Part shown: one piece after another, positions 8,366-17,361 of the stretch | Layout of the letters: every line of letters starts with the position of its first letter | Numbering within the stretch: position 1 is the first letter of the stretch | Assembly (NCBI GenBank): GCA_014237145.1 | Contig: JAAXOC010000042.1 | Location: 1-64,000, forward strand | Direction of reading: 5' to 3' | Length of the DNA: 64,000 nt | From: ANME-2 cluster archaeon | GTDB lineage: Archaea; Halobacteriota; Methanosarcinia; Methanosarcinales; Methanocomedenaceae | Position numbers and translations under genes: made by a program | The notes under the pieces: generated by a model | Seen by the model: the letters and a program-made list of their open reading frames with translations, nothing else | Databases searched by the model: none | What the model was told of the DNA's origin: nothing

Positions 8366-9601
8366 ATGAAAATATACATAAAGACCTTTGGCTGTACGGC
8401 TAATAAAGCCGACAGTCACAGGATCATGCAATTGCTTGCCTCGCAAGGTCATGTTTTTATCGACAATCCGGATTCTGCTGACCTGGTGGTAGTTAACACA
8501 TGCACGGTTACGCAGACCACCCAGCAAAAAGTCCTAAAATATATCAATTCAGTATCTGATCTAGGTAAGGACATTGTGGTAGCAGGGTGCTTACCTGCAG
8601 CCCAGCCCGATATCCTGGACGGTATCAACTACCCGTCAGTAACACCTGCTTCACTGGATAATATTACCGATATTGTAGGTAGTAATGGTATTACTGCCCC
8701 TGCCCCCTATGATGTTCCAATACTGGATGGTGTAACAGGTATTGTTAGCATTTCACAGGGATGTGCAAGACAGTGCTCCTACTGTATTGTAAAGCAGGCC
8801 AGGGGCAAACTGGTAAGCCGCCCTGTTCACGATATTGTTGATGAGATAAGGTTACTTGTACGGCGTGGTGCCAGGGAGATCCAGCTTACTTCACAGGACA
8901 CATCGGCTTACGGCATGGATATGGGCATAAAACTGCCTGAACTGCTACGTGACGTAACCACTGTTGAAGGGGATTATATGATAAGAGTTGGCATGATGAA
9001 CCCGTCCACGGTTATTGACATTATCGACGATGTAATTGAATCCTTTAAAAGTCCGCATATTTTCAAGTTCCTTCACATTCCTATACAGTCCGGATCAGAT
9101 AGGGTCCTGCAACACATGAACCGCAAGCATACATCAGAAGAGTTCGAATATATCGTTGATACGTTCAGGAACAATTTTCCTGGAATGGTAATCTCAACAG
9201 ATTTTATTGTAGGGTATCCTACAGAGACCGAGCAGGACTTTATTGATACACTGGAATTGCTAAAGGAAATTCGTCCTCAGAAGGTCAATATCACCAGGTA
9301 TTCACCACGACCGAACACACCCTCATCCCAACTGCGTGACCTGCCATCATGGAAGAAAAAAGAACGCTCACGTAGACTGACGGAAGTACATCATACTGTT
9401 AACAGGGAACTGCTCAAAAAGAGGATAGGGGATACTCTACATGTTTTGACAACAGAAGTGGGTAAGGATAATTCCACTATAGGACGGGATATCTATTACA
9501 ATAACATCGTAGTGAAAGAGGATTTACCGTTAGGTAACTGGTACTATATGAAAATAACAGGTTCTACTATCACTTACCTGATAGGTGAAATTAAAATATA
9601 A
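8366..9601 (+). CDS. tRNA t6A37 methylthiotransferase (archaeal MtaB/CDKAL1-like)
   Basis: Radical-SAM enzyme that adds a methylthio group to C2 of t6A at position 37 of tRNA. The 411-aa product has the three expected parts. The N-terminal UPF0004 domain has cysteines in FGCTANKADSHR, VVNTCTVT and VAGCLPA, which hold the second cluster. The radical-SAM core has CARQCSYCIVKQARG (CxxxCxxC), followed by LTSQDTSAYG and HIPIQSGSDRVLQ. The C-terminal TRAM-like domain covers the last 60 residues. It probably shares a transcript with purP. Its substrate is the product of Kae1, encoded 3 kb away. A stem-loop terminator follows. Confidence 0.9.
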   Translation: MKIYIKTFGCTANKADSHRIMQLLASQGHVFIDNPDSADLVVVNTCTVTQTTQQKVLKYINSVSDLGKDIVVAGCLPAAQPDILDGINYPSVTPASLDNITDIVGSNGITAPAPYDVPILDGVTGIVSISQGCARQCSYCIVKQARGKLVSRPVHDIVDEIRLLVRRGAREIQLTSQDTSAYGMDMGIKLPELLRDVTTVEGDYMIRVGMMNPSTVIDIIDDVIESFKSPHIFKFLHIPIQSGSDRVLQHMNRKHTSEEFEYIVDTFRNNFPGMVISTDFIVGYPTETEQDFIDTLELLKEIRPQKVNITRYSPRPNTPSSQLRDLPSWKKKERSRRLTEVHHTVNRELLKKRIGDTLHVLTTEVGKDNSTIGRDIYYNNIVVKEDLPLGNWYYMKITGSTITYLIGEIKI

Positions 9602-9628
9602 AAAAAAACCAGTAAAAAAGAATGAACA

Positions 9629-9650
9629 GGGGTAAAAAGTACCCCTTTTC
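9629..9650. terminator. Stem-loop terminator between convergent genes
   Basis: GGGGTA-AAAAG-TACCCC forms a 6-bp stem with a T-run on the right and an A-run on the left, placed exactly between the convergent methylthiotransferase gene and fpoO. It could act in both directions. Confidence 0.55.
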
Positions 9651-9652
9651 AA

Positions 9653-10006
9653 TTAATGGTGGCCTTTATGGGATGCCAGTTCTGCCTGCCGTTTGTTGTA
9701 TGCATTCTCGGTGGCTTCCAAGCATGATTCACAGATTTCCGCCACTTTTTCCTTATAATAAGGCTCGCTGAAATCAGGAACTCTCATTTCCACGGCATAC
9801 AGTTGTTCACCCTTTCTTCCACAAAGGTTGCATTTGGAACCTTTTGCCTTTGCACGGATTTTATTGGCGTCATGGGAGGCGTTGGTGCATTCCTCGCAAA
9901 TGGCCATCCACATCCCTGTAGGGTAGGCGTTTCTGAATCTCGGTACATCGGGTTTCACAGGACATAGAGTAGGTCTTCCTACTCCGCATAGATCACAATC
10001 TGCCAT
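9653..10006 (-). CDS. fpoO: F420H2 dehydrogenase subunit FpoO
   Basis: Last gene of the fpo operon, encoding a small soluble subunit specific to the methanogen F420H2 dehydrogenase; its exact role is not established. The 117-aa protein has four CxxC pairs (CDLCG, CEECT, CNLCG, CESCL) that suit zinc or iron-sulfur binding, and a His-rich C-terminus. The start is ATG 10006 because AGGAGGTG lies 6 bases before it; the GTG a few codons upstream is part of that ribosome binding site. Confidence 0.88.
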   Translation of the reverse strand: MADCDLCGVGRPTLCPVKPDVPRFRNAYPTGMWMAICEECTNASHDANKIRAKAKGSKCNLCGRKGEQLYAVEMRVPDFSEPYYKEKVAEICESCLEATENAYNKRQAELASHKGHH

Positions 10007-10021
10007 ATTTTTCACCTCCTA

Positions 10022-11500
10022 TTATAATCCCAATACATTAGCCGCATTTGCTGCCCAGTTGACGAATGGTTCAGGAACAATTCCTATTGCCAGCACGCCT
10101 ATAATTGCCAGCAGTATAGCCAGTGCATATGCTCCGGGTACTTTCAATTTTTCATCGGACGAAGGCGGAAGTACATACATATATTTCACAACCCTGGCGT
10201 AATAATACAGGGACAATGCACTATTCAATATGGCAAAGATCACCAGGAGCAAAAATCCTCCTTGCAGCACTGAATAGAACAGTATGAACTTACTGACAAA
10301 ACCTGCTGTTGGTGGAATACCAGCCAGGGCAAACAGGAATATCATAATGCTGAATGCCAAGAATGGAGACCTTTTACCCAGTCCGGCAAAGTTATCCAGA
10401 TGATCAACGTCCTTAGCATTACTGTTCTCCTTCAACAACATATATCCCAGTGCTGCCACTGCAATGAAAGCACCCGTCTTCATGAAAGCATGGGACATAA
10501 CATACAGTATGCCTCCAGTCAATGCCTCGGGTGACATGACTACAAACACCATGGAAATATATCCTGCCTGTGCCACTGAAGAATAAGCCAGCATTCGCTT
10601 TAAGCTCCTTTGGCTAAGGGCAACCACATTCCCAAGGGTCATAGTAATTATTGCAAGAATCATGAACACCATTGCTATATCGATCTTGATGGCTATCATT
10701 GCTACCAGGAATATCCTGAAAGCTGCAACGAATGCCATCTTCTTTGACCCGGCTGCCAGTAATGCTGATATAACGGTGGGTGCGCCTTGATATGTATCCG
10801 GCGCCCACATATGGAACGGTACCAATGCCATCTTAAATCCAAATCCGGCCACAATCAGCATCAAAGCTATTACACCCATTGGACTCTGGAGGACCGTGGG
10901 ATTACTGTTAAAGAAAACTGCCAGTTCACTGATGTTTGTAAGGCCACCACTCATGCCATATATGTATGAAAGACCGAACAACAGCAATGTGGATGACAGG
11001 GCACCTACGATGAAGTACTTGACTGCCGCTTCCAGGCTATTTGAATCCTTCTTATTGAATCCTGCCAGTGCATAAGTGGATAAACTGGCCAGTTCAAACC
11101 CGATGAACATAGTTACAATATCTATCGCTGAGGCCACTACCATCATTCCGATGGTCCCGAGTAGTATTAGAGTATAATACTCGTCTTGATTCTGATGGCC
11201 ATCATACTCCTTTATCGATGCTATAACCACAATCAGGGATACCACTAAGAATGTCAGCTTAAAGAACTGGCTCATTGGGTCAATGGTCAGGGAATCTGCC
11301 AGTATGCCTTCCATCTGTATATCATATATTCCCCTGCACACAATGACCAAGCTGGCCACTGCAAGGAATATTGTGGCAAGATATCCCAGTACCTTTTTCT
11401 GTGAATTTGCCAGAAACAGACCGATCATCATAATGGCAAGAGCCCCGATGGTCAATATCAGTTCTGGAGCGAATTGGGAAGCTAGTTCTATATAATTCAT
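10022..11500 (-). CDS. fpoN: F420H2 dehydrogenase subunit FpoN
   Basis: Antiporter-like membrane subunit homologous to NuoN of complex I, 492 aa with about 14 predicted transmembrane helices. Family features include the conserved Glu in FIGFELASLSTYAL, the Lys region in FGFKMALVPFHMWAPDTYQGAP, and SVAQAGYISM. The start ATG overlaps the fpoM stop by 4 bases (ATGA), showing tight coupling. It pumps protons or sodium during transfer of electrons from F420H2 to methanophenazine. Confidence 0.95.
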   Translation of the reverse strand: MNYIELASQFAPELILTIGALAIMMIGLFLANSQKKVLGYLATIFLAVASLVIVCRGIYDIQMEGILADSLTIDPMSQFFKLTFLVVSLIVVIASIKEYDGHQNQDEYYTLILLGTIGMMVVASAIDIVTMFIGFELASLSTYALAGFNKKDSNSLEAAVKYFIVGALSSTLLLFGLSYIYGMSGGLTNISELAVFFNSNPTVLQSPMGVIALMLIVAGFGFKMALVPFHMWAPDTYQGAPTVISALLAAGSKKMAFVAAFRIFLVAMIAIKIDIAMVFMILAIITMTLGNVVALSQRSLKRMLAYSSVAQAGYISMVFVVMSPEALTGGILYVMSHAFMKTGAFIAVAALGYMLLKENSNAKDVDHLDNFAGLGKRSPFLAFSIMIFLFALAGIPPTAGFVSKFILFYSVLQGGFLLLVIFAILNSALSLYYYARVVKYMYVLPPSSDEKLKVPGAYALAILLAIIGVLAIGIVPEPFVNWAANAANVLGL

Positions 11501-12978
11501 ATCATCACTCCTGGAATGATTTTACTGGCATATTCAAACATTTCCATCACTGATCCCGGATATACTCCAAACAATATTATCAACAACACCAGTATCGCCA
11601 TGGGTATCAGTTCGAAGTTAGCCAGATCATGAGGTTCACCAAGTTTCTCATTGTAACTGCCAAACATGGCACGTTGCAATGCCCACAAGTGATACCCGGC
11701 CGTAGCTACAATACCCAGCATTGCTATAAGTGCGTATATTGGCAGAGTCAGGTAACTTCCTGTAAGTACCATAAACTCGGCAATAAAACCGCTCATAGCC
11801 GGAAGTCCCAGTGATGCCATGAATCCACACATCATCAAGAAGGCAAGTTTGGGCATCCGGTCAGCCAATCCGCCCAGGTCTGGTATGATCCTGGTATGAA
11901 CACTGTGCTGTATCACACCCACGCTCATGAAAAGCACGGCAGTGATCAGTCCGTGACTGAATTGCTGGAACATGGCTCCTGAAACTGACATGTAGTTGAA
12001 TGCGGCAGCTCCAAGCATCACATAACCCATGTGGGCTACACTACTGTAAGCGACCATCTTTTTCAGATCTTTCTGGGCCAGTGCCAAAAATGTGGCATAT
12101 AATATACTTACCACAGCCAGCACAGCCATCAATGTGATTATATCTGAGCGATATGGTCCCAGGCCATCCATCATTGGTAACAATACCCTAAACAGCCCGT
12201 AGCCGCCCATTTTAAGCAGCACACCAGCCAGCAGGACACTGCCTGCAGTGGGTGCTTCCACATGGGCATCCGGAAGCCAGGTATGGAAAGGTACGGTAGG
12301 CATCTTCACTAAAAACCCAAAGAACAGGGCAAGGAAAATACCAACTCTCATCTCAGGAGATGCGATGTCAGAAAATGCCTGTAACAATACAGGTATTTCG
12401 AAGGTATTAACACCGGTACTGAAATACAGCGCAAATATACCCAGCACCATTACAAGACTGGCAACATGAGTATAAATGAAGAACTTAATTGCTGCATAGT
12501 CCTTATTAGGACCGCCCCAGATACTTATCAGGAAGTACAGTGGTATTAGTGTCAGTTCCCAGAATATGTAGAACAGGAAGAAATCCAGGGCCATAAATAC
12601 CCCAAACACTCCAGCCTGAAGTACCAGTATCAAAGCAAAGAACTGGTTGGGCTGTTTGTTCTCTCCCCATACATAAATTATGGTCAATGGACACAGTATC
12701 GCATTTAATAGTATCAACGGCATACTGACTCCGTCAACACCCAGATAATAACTTATCCCCATATAGTCCATCCATGGAATTTTATCTATGAACTGGAATT
12801 CCAGGAAAGCTAAACCTGATTTGAACTGGAGATATATCATTATCGTAAGTACAAATGATATTGCTGATGAGACAAATGCAACCATTCTGGCTGATTCACG
12901 GCTCTTAGCAAATAACAGCGTTAGGGCAGCACCTATGAGTGGGATGAACAATATTAACGAAAGTACATAATCCACCAC
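11497..12978 (-). CDS. fpoM: F420H2 dehydrogenase subunit FpoM
   Basis: NuoM-type antiporter-like membrane subunit, 493 aa. Diagnostic segments are FYIFWELTLIPLYFLI with the essential Glu, KMPTVPFHTWLPDAHVEAPT with the conserved Lys and His, and SSVAHMGYVMLG. Translation begins at a GTG that directly abuts the fpoL stop codon; GGAGGTGATC inside the end of fpoL is the ribosome binding site. Confidence 0.95.
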   Translation of the reverse strand: MVDYVLSLILFIPLIGAALTLLFAKSRESARMVAFVSSAISFVLTIMIYLQFKSGLAFLEFQFIDKIPWMDYMGISYYLGVDGVSMPLILLNAILCPLTIIYVWGENKQPNQFFALILVLQAGVFGVFMALDFFLFYIFWELTLIPLYFLISIWGGPNKDYAAIKFFIYTHVASLVMVLGIFALYFSTGVNTFEIPVLLQAFSDIASPEMRVGIFLALFFGFLVKMPTVPFHTWLPDAHVEAPTAGSVLLAGVLLKMGGYGLFRVLLPMMDGLGPYRSDIITLMAVLAVVSILYATFLALAQKDLKKMVAYSSVAHMGYVMLGAAAFNYMSVSGAMFQQFSHGLITAVLFMSVGVIQHSVHTRIIPDLGGLADRMPKLAFLMMCGFMASLGLPAMSGFIAEFMVLTGSYLTLPIYALIAMLGIVATAGYHLWALQRAMFGSYNEKLGEPHDLANFELIPMAILVLLIILFGVYPGSVMEMFEYASKIIPGVMI

Positions 12979-15024
12979 TTAGATCACCTCCCAGAATGAA
13001 AGGATAAGGGCTATCAGGCCCACCCCTAAAATCGTTGCTGTGGCATAATTCTGCACCACGCCTGTTTGAATCTTTTTCAAGACTTCTGCTCCTCCTATGA
13101 TAAATGAACTGATGCCGTCAATGATACCATCAACTATCTTACGGTCACTGAACTCACCGGCCAGGGCAAGTACTCCATAAGTGAACTTCAGGGATATCAG
13201 CTCAATGAATATCTCATGCTGGTAGTATCGCTTGGCAAGAATCGCGAATAACGGATTCTTCATATTCCCGATCGATGCCACACTTATCCACCGCCTGTTA
13301 TAGATCACCCATGCTAACAGTAGTCCACCCACACCAACAATAACCGGTAATAGGAATATTATTGGGGAAGTTTCTTCTGTGATAATATGATGAAGTTTAT
13401 CGTGATCTATTATACCATCATTACCACTTAATCCAGCAAGATGTTCAATCTCGTGATGATCATAGGTATGACCTACGAAATTCGTGAAAGGAATGAAGGT
13501 AAGCATTCCAAATACCAATGCAAATACAGCAAGAATTGATAAAACTCCTGTCATAGTTGCTGGCGACTCATGAGGATGTCTTTCCTGGCGGGGTTTGCCT
13601 GTGAATGCCATAAACCACAGCCTGAATGTATATATTGCTGTTAATAATGCCGCTAATATACCAAAGGCAAATGGGATCCAGTCATTAGTCATGTGGGCAA
13701 ATATATATGAACCTTCTACGATGATCGCATCCTTACTGACAAAGCCGCTGGTACCAATAGGTGTACCAAGTATTTTAACAAATGGTATACCAATACCGGC
13801 AAGTGCCAGTGAAGAAAATAACATGGTGATCCCTGTGATCTTCATCTTACTCATCAGACCACCCATTTCACGCAGATCATTTGTACCAGTCGAATGAATG
13901 ACACTACCTGCACACAAGAACAGACATGCTTTGAAGAAGGCATGATTGATCAGGTGGAACATGGCAAAACCTACTGCAGCTACACCTATTACCGATCCCA
14001 TTCCCAGTGCCAGCATCATATATCCAAGCTGGCTGATCGTGGAAAAGGCAAGTACACGTTTAATATCATTCATTACCAGTCCCATGGTAGATGCGAACAG
14101 TGCTGTAAAACCTCCTATATAAGCTACAACAGTAAGTGTCGCAGGAATTGTAATTCCGGCTAATTCAACCCCAGGAGATGCAATGAACATCGGGAACGTC
14201 CTGGCAACCAGATACACACCAGCAGTAACCATAGTAGCTGCATGGATCAAGGCCGATACCGTAGTCGGACCTTCCATTGCATCAGGCAACCACACATGTA
14301 GCGGGAACTGCCCGCTCTTACCTACCGCACCGCCAAAGAAGAGCAGTGTAATGATAGTAAGTTGACCTGATGGTATATGATGAATATTGTCGAAGATCGT
14401 ACTGAACTGGAGCAGATATACTGTCTCATGCCCGGTTATATGAGGAAGCACATGTTCTCTCATATTAAAGAATAATATTACTATACCAGCTAAGAACAGC
14501 ACATCACCCACACGGGTTGTGAGGAATGCCTTCTTTCCGGCAGCAGCTGCTGTAGGTTTCCTGAACCAGAAACCAATTAGCAGATATGAACACAGACCTA
14601 CCAGTTCCCAGGCAATAAAGAACTGAAGGATGTTGTCTGCCAGCACCACACCCAGCATAGCAGCAGTGAACAATGCGGTCTCTGCAAAATATCTGGGTTT
14701 GGCAGGGTCATGTGCCATATAACCTATAGCATAGATGTGAATGAGCAAACTCACAAAAGTGACCATCAACAACATTACACTTGCCAGAGGATCGATAAAA
14801 ATACCAACGTTCAATACTGAAAACCAATGAGCAGATACCTCAATGGGCACATGTGTATTATATATCTGCAAAAATGCCATTACAGATATAATACAGGATA
14901 TGGCGATTGCCACTATCGGTATATATCCTCCGCCTGAGGGTAGTTTCTTGCCAAAAGCAAGGGTAAGTACGAATGCTAACACCGGAAGTGCCGGTATCAA
15001 ATATACTATATTATCAACAGCCAT
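12979..15024 (-). CDS. fpoL: F420H2 dehydrogenase subunit FpoL
   Basis: NuoL-type antiporter subunit, 681 aa, the largest membrane subunit. It contains FIAWELVGLCSYLLIGFW, GKSGQFPLHVWLPDAMEGPT and STISQLGYMML, the standard proton-channel motifs. The C-terminal part is long enough to form the lateral helix that ties the antiporter subunits together. It lies 3 bases downstream of fpoK. Confidence 0.95.
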   Translation of the reverse strand: MAVDNIVYLIPALPVLAFVLTLAFGKKLPSGGGYIPIVAIAISCIISVMAFLQIYNTHVPIEVSAHWFSVLNVGIFIDPLASVMLLMVTFVSLLIHIYAIGYMAHDPAKPRYFAETALFTAAMLGVVLADNILQFFIAWELVGLCSYLLIGFWFRKPTAAAAGKKAFLTTRVGDVLFLAGIVILFFNMREHVLPHITGHETVYLLQFSTIFDNIHHIPSGQLTIITLLFFGGAVGKSGQFPLHVWLPDAMEGPTTVSALIHAATMVTAGVYLVARTFPMFIASPGVELAGITIPATLTVVAYIGGFTALFASTMGLVMNDIKRVLAFSTISQLGYMMLALGMGSVIGVAAVGFAMFHLINHAFFKACLFLCAGSVIHSTGTNDLREMGGLMSKMKITGITMLFSSLALAGIGIPFVKILGTPIGTSGFVSKDAIIVEGSYIFAHMTNDWIPFAFGILAALLTAIYTFRLWFMAFTGKPRQERHPHESPATMTGVLSILAVFALVFGMLTFIPFTNFVGHTYDHHEIEHLAGLSGNDGIIDHDKLHHIITEETSPIIFLLPVIVGVGGLLLAWVIYNRRWISVASIGNMKNPLFAILAKRYYQHEIFIELISLKFTYGVLALAGEFSDRKIVDGIIDGISSFIIGGAEVLKKIQTGVVQNYATATILGVGLIALILSFWEVI

Positions 15025-15027
15025 ATC

Positions 15028-15330
15028 TTACCACCTCAGAATGTTGATATTGTCGATATTGACATTGTTCTTAGACCTGAATATACTCATTAATATTGCA
15101 AACCCGATAGCTGCTTCAGCCGCTGCAAGAGCAATACTGAACAGCACAAAAACATGACCGTTCACCTGGCTGAAATGTGATGCAAAAGCTATCAGGTTGA
15201 TGTTAGCTGCATTTAGCATCAGTTCCACACACATCATAATCATGATTCCTGACCTTAATGTCATCACACCATAAGCACCAATGCAGAACACAATGGCTGC
15301 AACAATTAGATAATAACTGACCGGTAACAT
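15028..15330 (-). CDS. fpoK: F420H2 dehydrogenase subunit FpoK
   Basis: NuoK-like membrane subunit of 100 aa with three transmembrane helices. The second helix carries the conserved Glu in MMCVELMLNAANINLIAF, and the third carries another in ALAAAEAAIGFAI. Its ATG shares one base with the stop of the upstream gene (TAATG). Confidence 0.94.
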   Translation of the reverse strand: MLPVSYYLIVAAIVFCIGAYGVMTLRSGIMIMMCVELMLNAANINLIAFASHFSQVNGHVFVLFSIALAAAEAAIGFAILMSIFRSKNNVNIDNINILRW

Positions 15331-15638
15331 TACTCTTCCTCCTTCTTGGCCATGTAGAGACTCCCTAACAGTGCCGCTAACAGGACAAGTGCAAGGACCT
15401 CAAAGGGAATTACATATTTGGTGAACAACAGTCCTCCTACATGTTCAATCCCACTTGCGTCCGTTGACCCGTCCTCCCAGACTGTATAATCAATAGGTAC
15501 ACTTTCTGGCAGAGTGCTAGGCACAAAAGGCCCTAATCCGACAACACTAACTATCGCAAGCAATAATGCTGCCAACAATAAAAGTGCAGTCAACATGCTA
15601 ATTACTCTACCTGTGCCTGATAATTGTTCCATATTCAC
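15330..15638 (-). CDS. fpoJ: F420H2 dehydrogenase subunit FpoJ, C-terminal half (second J gene)
   Basis: A 102-aa protein corresponding to the C-terminal half of NuoJ. In Methanosarcinales the J subunit is encoded by two adjacent genes, as here. It has an N-terminal helix, an extracytoplasmic loop of about 40 residues, and a C-terminal helix with VIPFEVLALVLLAALLGS, the family's conserved last helix. It overlaps the first J gene by 4 bases. Confidence 0.88.
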   Translation of the reverse strand: MNMEQLSGTGRVISMLTALLLLAALLLAIVSVVGLGPFVPSTLPESVPIDYTVWEDGSTDASGIEHVGGLLFTKYVIPFEVLALVLLAALLGSLYMAKKEEE

Positions 15639-15892
15639 TCCACCTCCTGGTTTCTCGTAGTAAGCATTACTGCAAAGAGTATCATCACACCAATGGCTCC
15701 TACATATACCAGTATCTGCACTACAGCTATGAACTGCGCATTAAGCAACACATAAAATCCGGCAGCAGCCATCATAGTTATAACACAATGGAAAGCACTG
15801 TGTACAACTTCCTTTGATTTTACCACCATGATGGATGAACCGATCATGATTATTGATATGATTGCAAATGGTATGATCTGCAGGTCTATCAT
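15635..15892 (-). CDS. fpoJ: F420H2 dehydrogenase subunit FpoJ, N-terminal half (first J gene)
   Basis: An 85-aa protein matching the N-terminal half of NuoJ, with three hydrophobic helices and the conserved VQILVYVGAIGVMILFAVML segment that lines the proton path. It overlaps fpoI and the second J gene by 4 bases on each side. Confidence 0.92.
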   Translation of the reverse strand: MIDLQIIPFAIISIIMIGSSIMVVKSKEVVHSAFHCVITMMAAAGFYVLLNAQFIAVVQILVYVGAIGVMILFAVMLTTRNQEVE

Positions 15893-16284
15893 TTCGTATA
15901 CCCCCCTGTCCTGCCTTCAAGTTCGGCTTTATTAGGAGCTGCAAGCTGGTCAGGACTGTAGATTGTTTCTTCCTTGGTCCAACAAGCCATCTCAAAGTGT
16001 TTTGTCATAGACAGTGCCCCATTCGGACAAAAATCAACACACAATCCACAGAACATACAATGCCCGTTATCAAATTGTGGATACCATTTTCCGCTTTTTA
16101 CAATCTCGATAACATTATTTGGACACATCTGGGAACATATACCGCATCCTACACATTTATCCATATCCAGATGTTGCTGCCCCCTGAATGCATCCGGCAG
16201 TTCCATAATTTCTTCCGGATATAGTCTCGTTACAGATTTTGTATATACAGTGCGAAGAGTTATTTGTAAATTTTTTAATACCAT
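15889..16284 (-). CDS. fpoI: F420H2 dehydrogenase iron-sulfur subunit FpoI
   Basis: NuoI-like subunit with two 4Fe-4S clusters on the cytoplasmic arm, 131 aa. The clusters are held by CVGCGICSQMCPNNVIE and CMFCGLCVDFCPNGALS. The N-terminus has the basic TLRTVYTKSVTRLYPEE stretch seen in NuoI, and FRGQQHLDMDKC precedes the first cluster. It passes electrons from FpoF toward the B/D module. Confidence 0.96.
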   Translation of the reverse strand: MVLKNLQITLRTVYTKSVTRLYPEEIMELPDAFRGQQHLDMDKCVGCGICSQMCPNNVIEIVKSGKWYPQFDNGHCMFCGLCVDFCPNGALSMTKHFEMACWTKEETIYSPDQLAAPNKAELEGRTGGYTK

Positions 16285-16296
16285 CTTTTTCCCCTC

Positions 16297-17349
16297 CTAT
16301 GCCCACCATAACCCTATTATCGTGGACCACACAAGGTTCAGCAAAGCTAGTGGAATTAATACCTTCCAGCCTATATCTATGACCTGATCGATCCTGTATC
16401 TAGGCAGGGCAGCTCTGATCCATATGAAAAGCATCATCACTATTATTACCTTAGCAATTACCCAGAAGATTCCTGGAATGTATAGATTGCCGACAATAGG
16501 GAGACCATTCCATCCACCCAGGAATATCAGGGTAACAATAAAAGAACCCACAACTGCATGGAGATATTCAGCAAAGAATGCCAGCCCCCATCTCATCCCG
16601 CTGTATTCCGTAGCCCATCCTGCGACGAGTTCTTCTTCTGCTTCAGTTTGGTCAAAGGGTATTCGCCCCACATCAGCCAACAAGGCTATGAAGAATACTA
16701 CAAAACCCAACGGCTGTGCAATAATGAACCAAATACTTGACTGGGCTTCCACTATCTCCACGATATCCAGTGAATGCGCCATTACTGCCACACTAATAAT
16801 AGTAATACCTAGTGGAACTTCGTAACCGATCATCTTTGCTACGTTCCTGAACGCGGCAAGCACTGCATATTTACTGCTTGAACCCCATCCAGCCATAAAT
16901 GTAGCAAAGATAGCCAATCCGGATACTGCTTCAAGATACAGGATACTGATATCCATTCGTGATACTGCTACTGCATAATAGTTCCCGTTGATATAAAGAT
17001 AATCGAAGGGAATTACCGCCACCATCAAAAATCCTGATGTAAGTGCAACAATCGGTGCACCTATAAATAACCATTTATCAGCCTTGGCAGGGATAATATC
17101 TTCTTTAGTGAATAGTTTGATAGCATCTGCTATCAACTGCAATACACCAAATCGACCGCCTACCCGATTAGGACCGATCCTGGATTGCATATCTCCCAGG
17201 AACTTGCGCTCGAGATATACCATTACAAGAGCTCCACCGAATACGGCTCCTATCACCAGCCCGCCAAGAACACCCCTGATCCAGGGTGCAAATGGATTGG
17301 CTGCAAAAATAATAACAAGGTAATCCATAATAATTTCAAATATTCCCAT
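16297..17349 (-). CDS. fpoH: F420H2 dehydrogenase subunit FpoH
   Basis: NuoH-like membrane subunit of 350 aa with eight predicted helices, at the junction with the peripheral arm where the quinone-like carrier (methanophenazine) enters. Signatures are ERKFLGDMQSRIGPNRVG, the KLFTKEDIIP loop, and IPFDQTEAEEELVAGW with the conserved acidic loop. Confidence 0.96.
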   Translation of the reverse strand: MGIFEIIMDYLVIIFAANPFAPWIRGVLGGLVIGAVFGGALVMVYLERKFLGDMQSRIGPNRVGGRFGVLQLIADAIKLFTKEDIIPAKADKWLFIGAPIVALTSGFLMVAVIPFDYLYINGNYYAVAVSRMDISILYLEAVSGLAIFATFMAGWGSSSKYAVLAAFRNVAKMIGYEVPLGITIISVAVMAHSLDIVEIVEAQSSIWFIIAQPLGFVVFFIALLADVGRIPFDQTEAEEELVAGWATEYSGMRWGLAFFAEYLHAVVGSFIVTLIFLGGWNGLPIVGNLYIPGIFWVIAKVIIVMMLFIWIRAALPRYRIDQVIDIGWKVLIPLALLNLVWSTIIGLWWA

Positions 17350-17361
17350 AAATTACACCTC

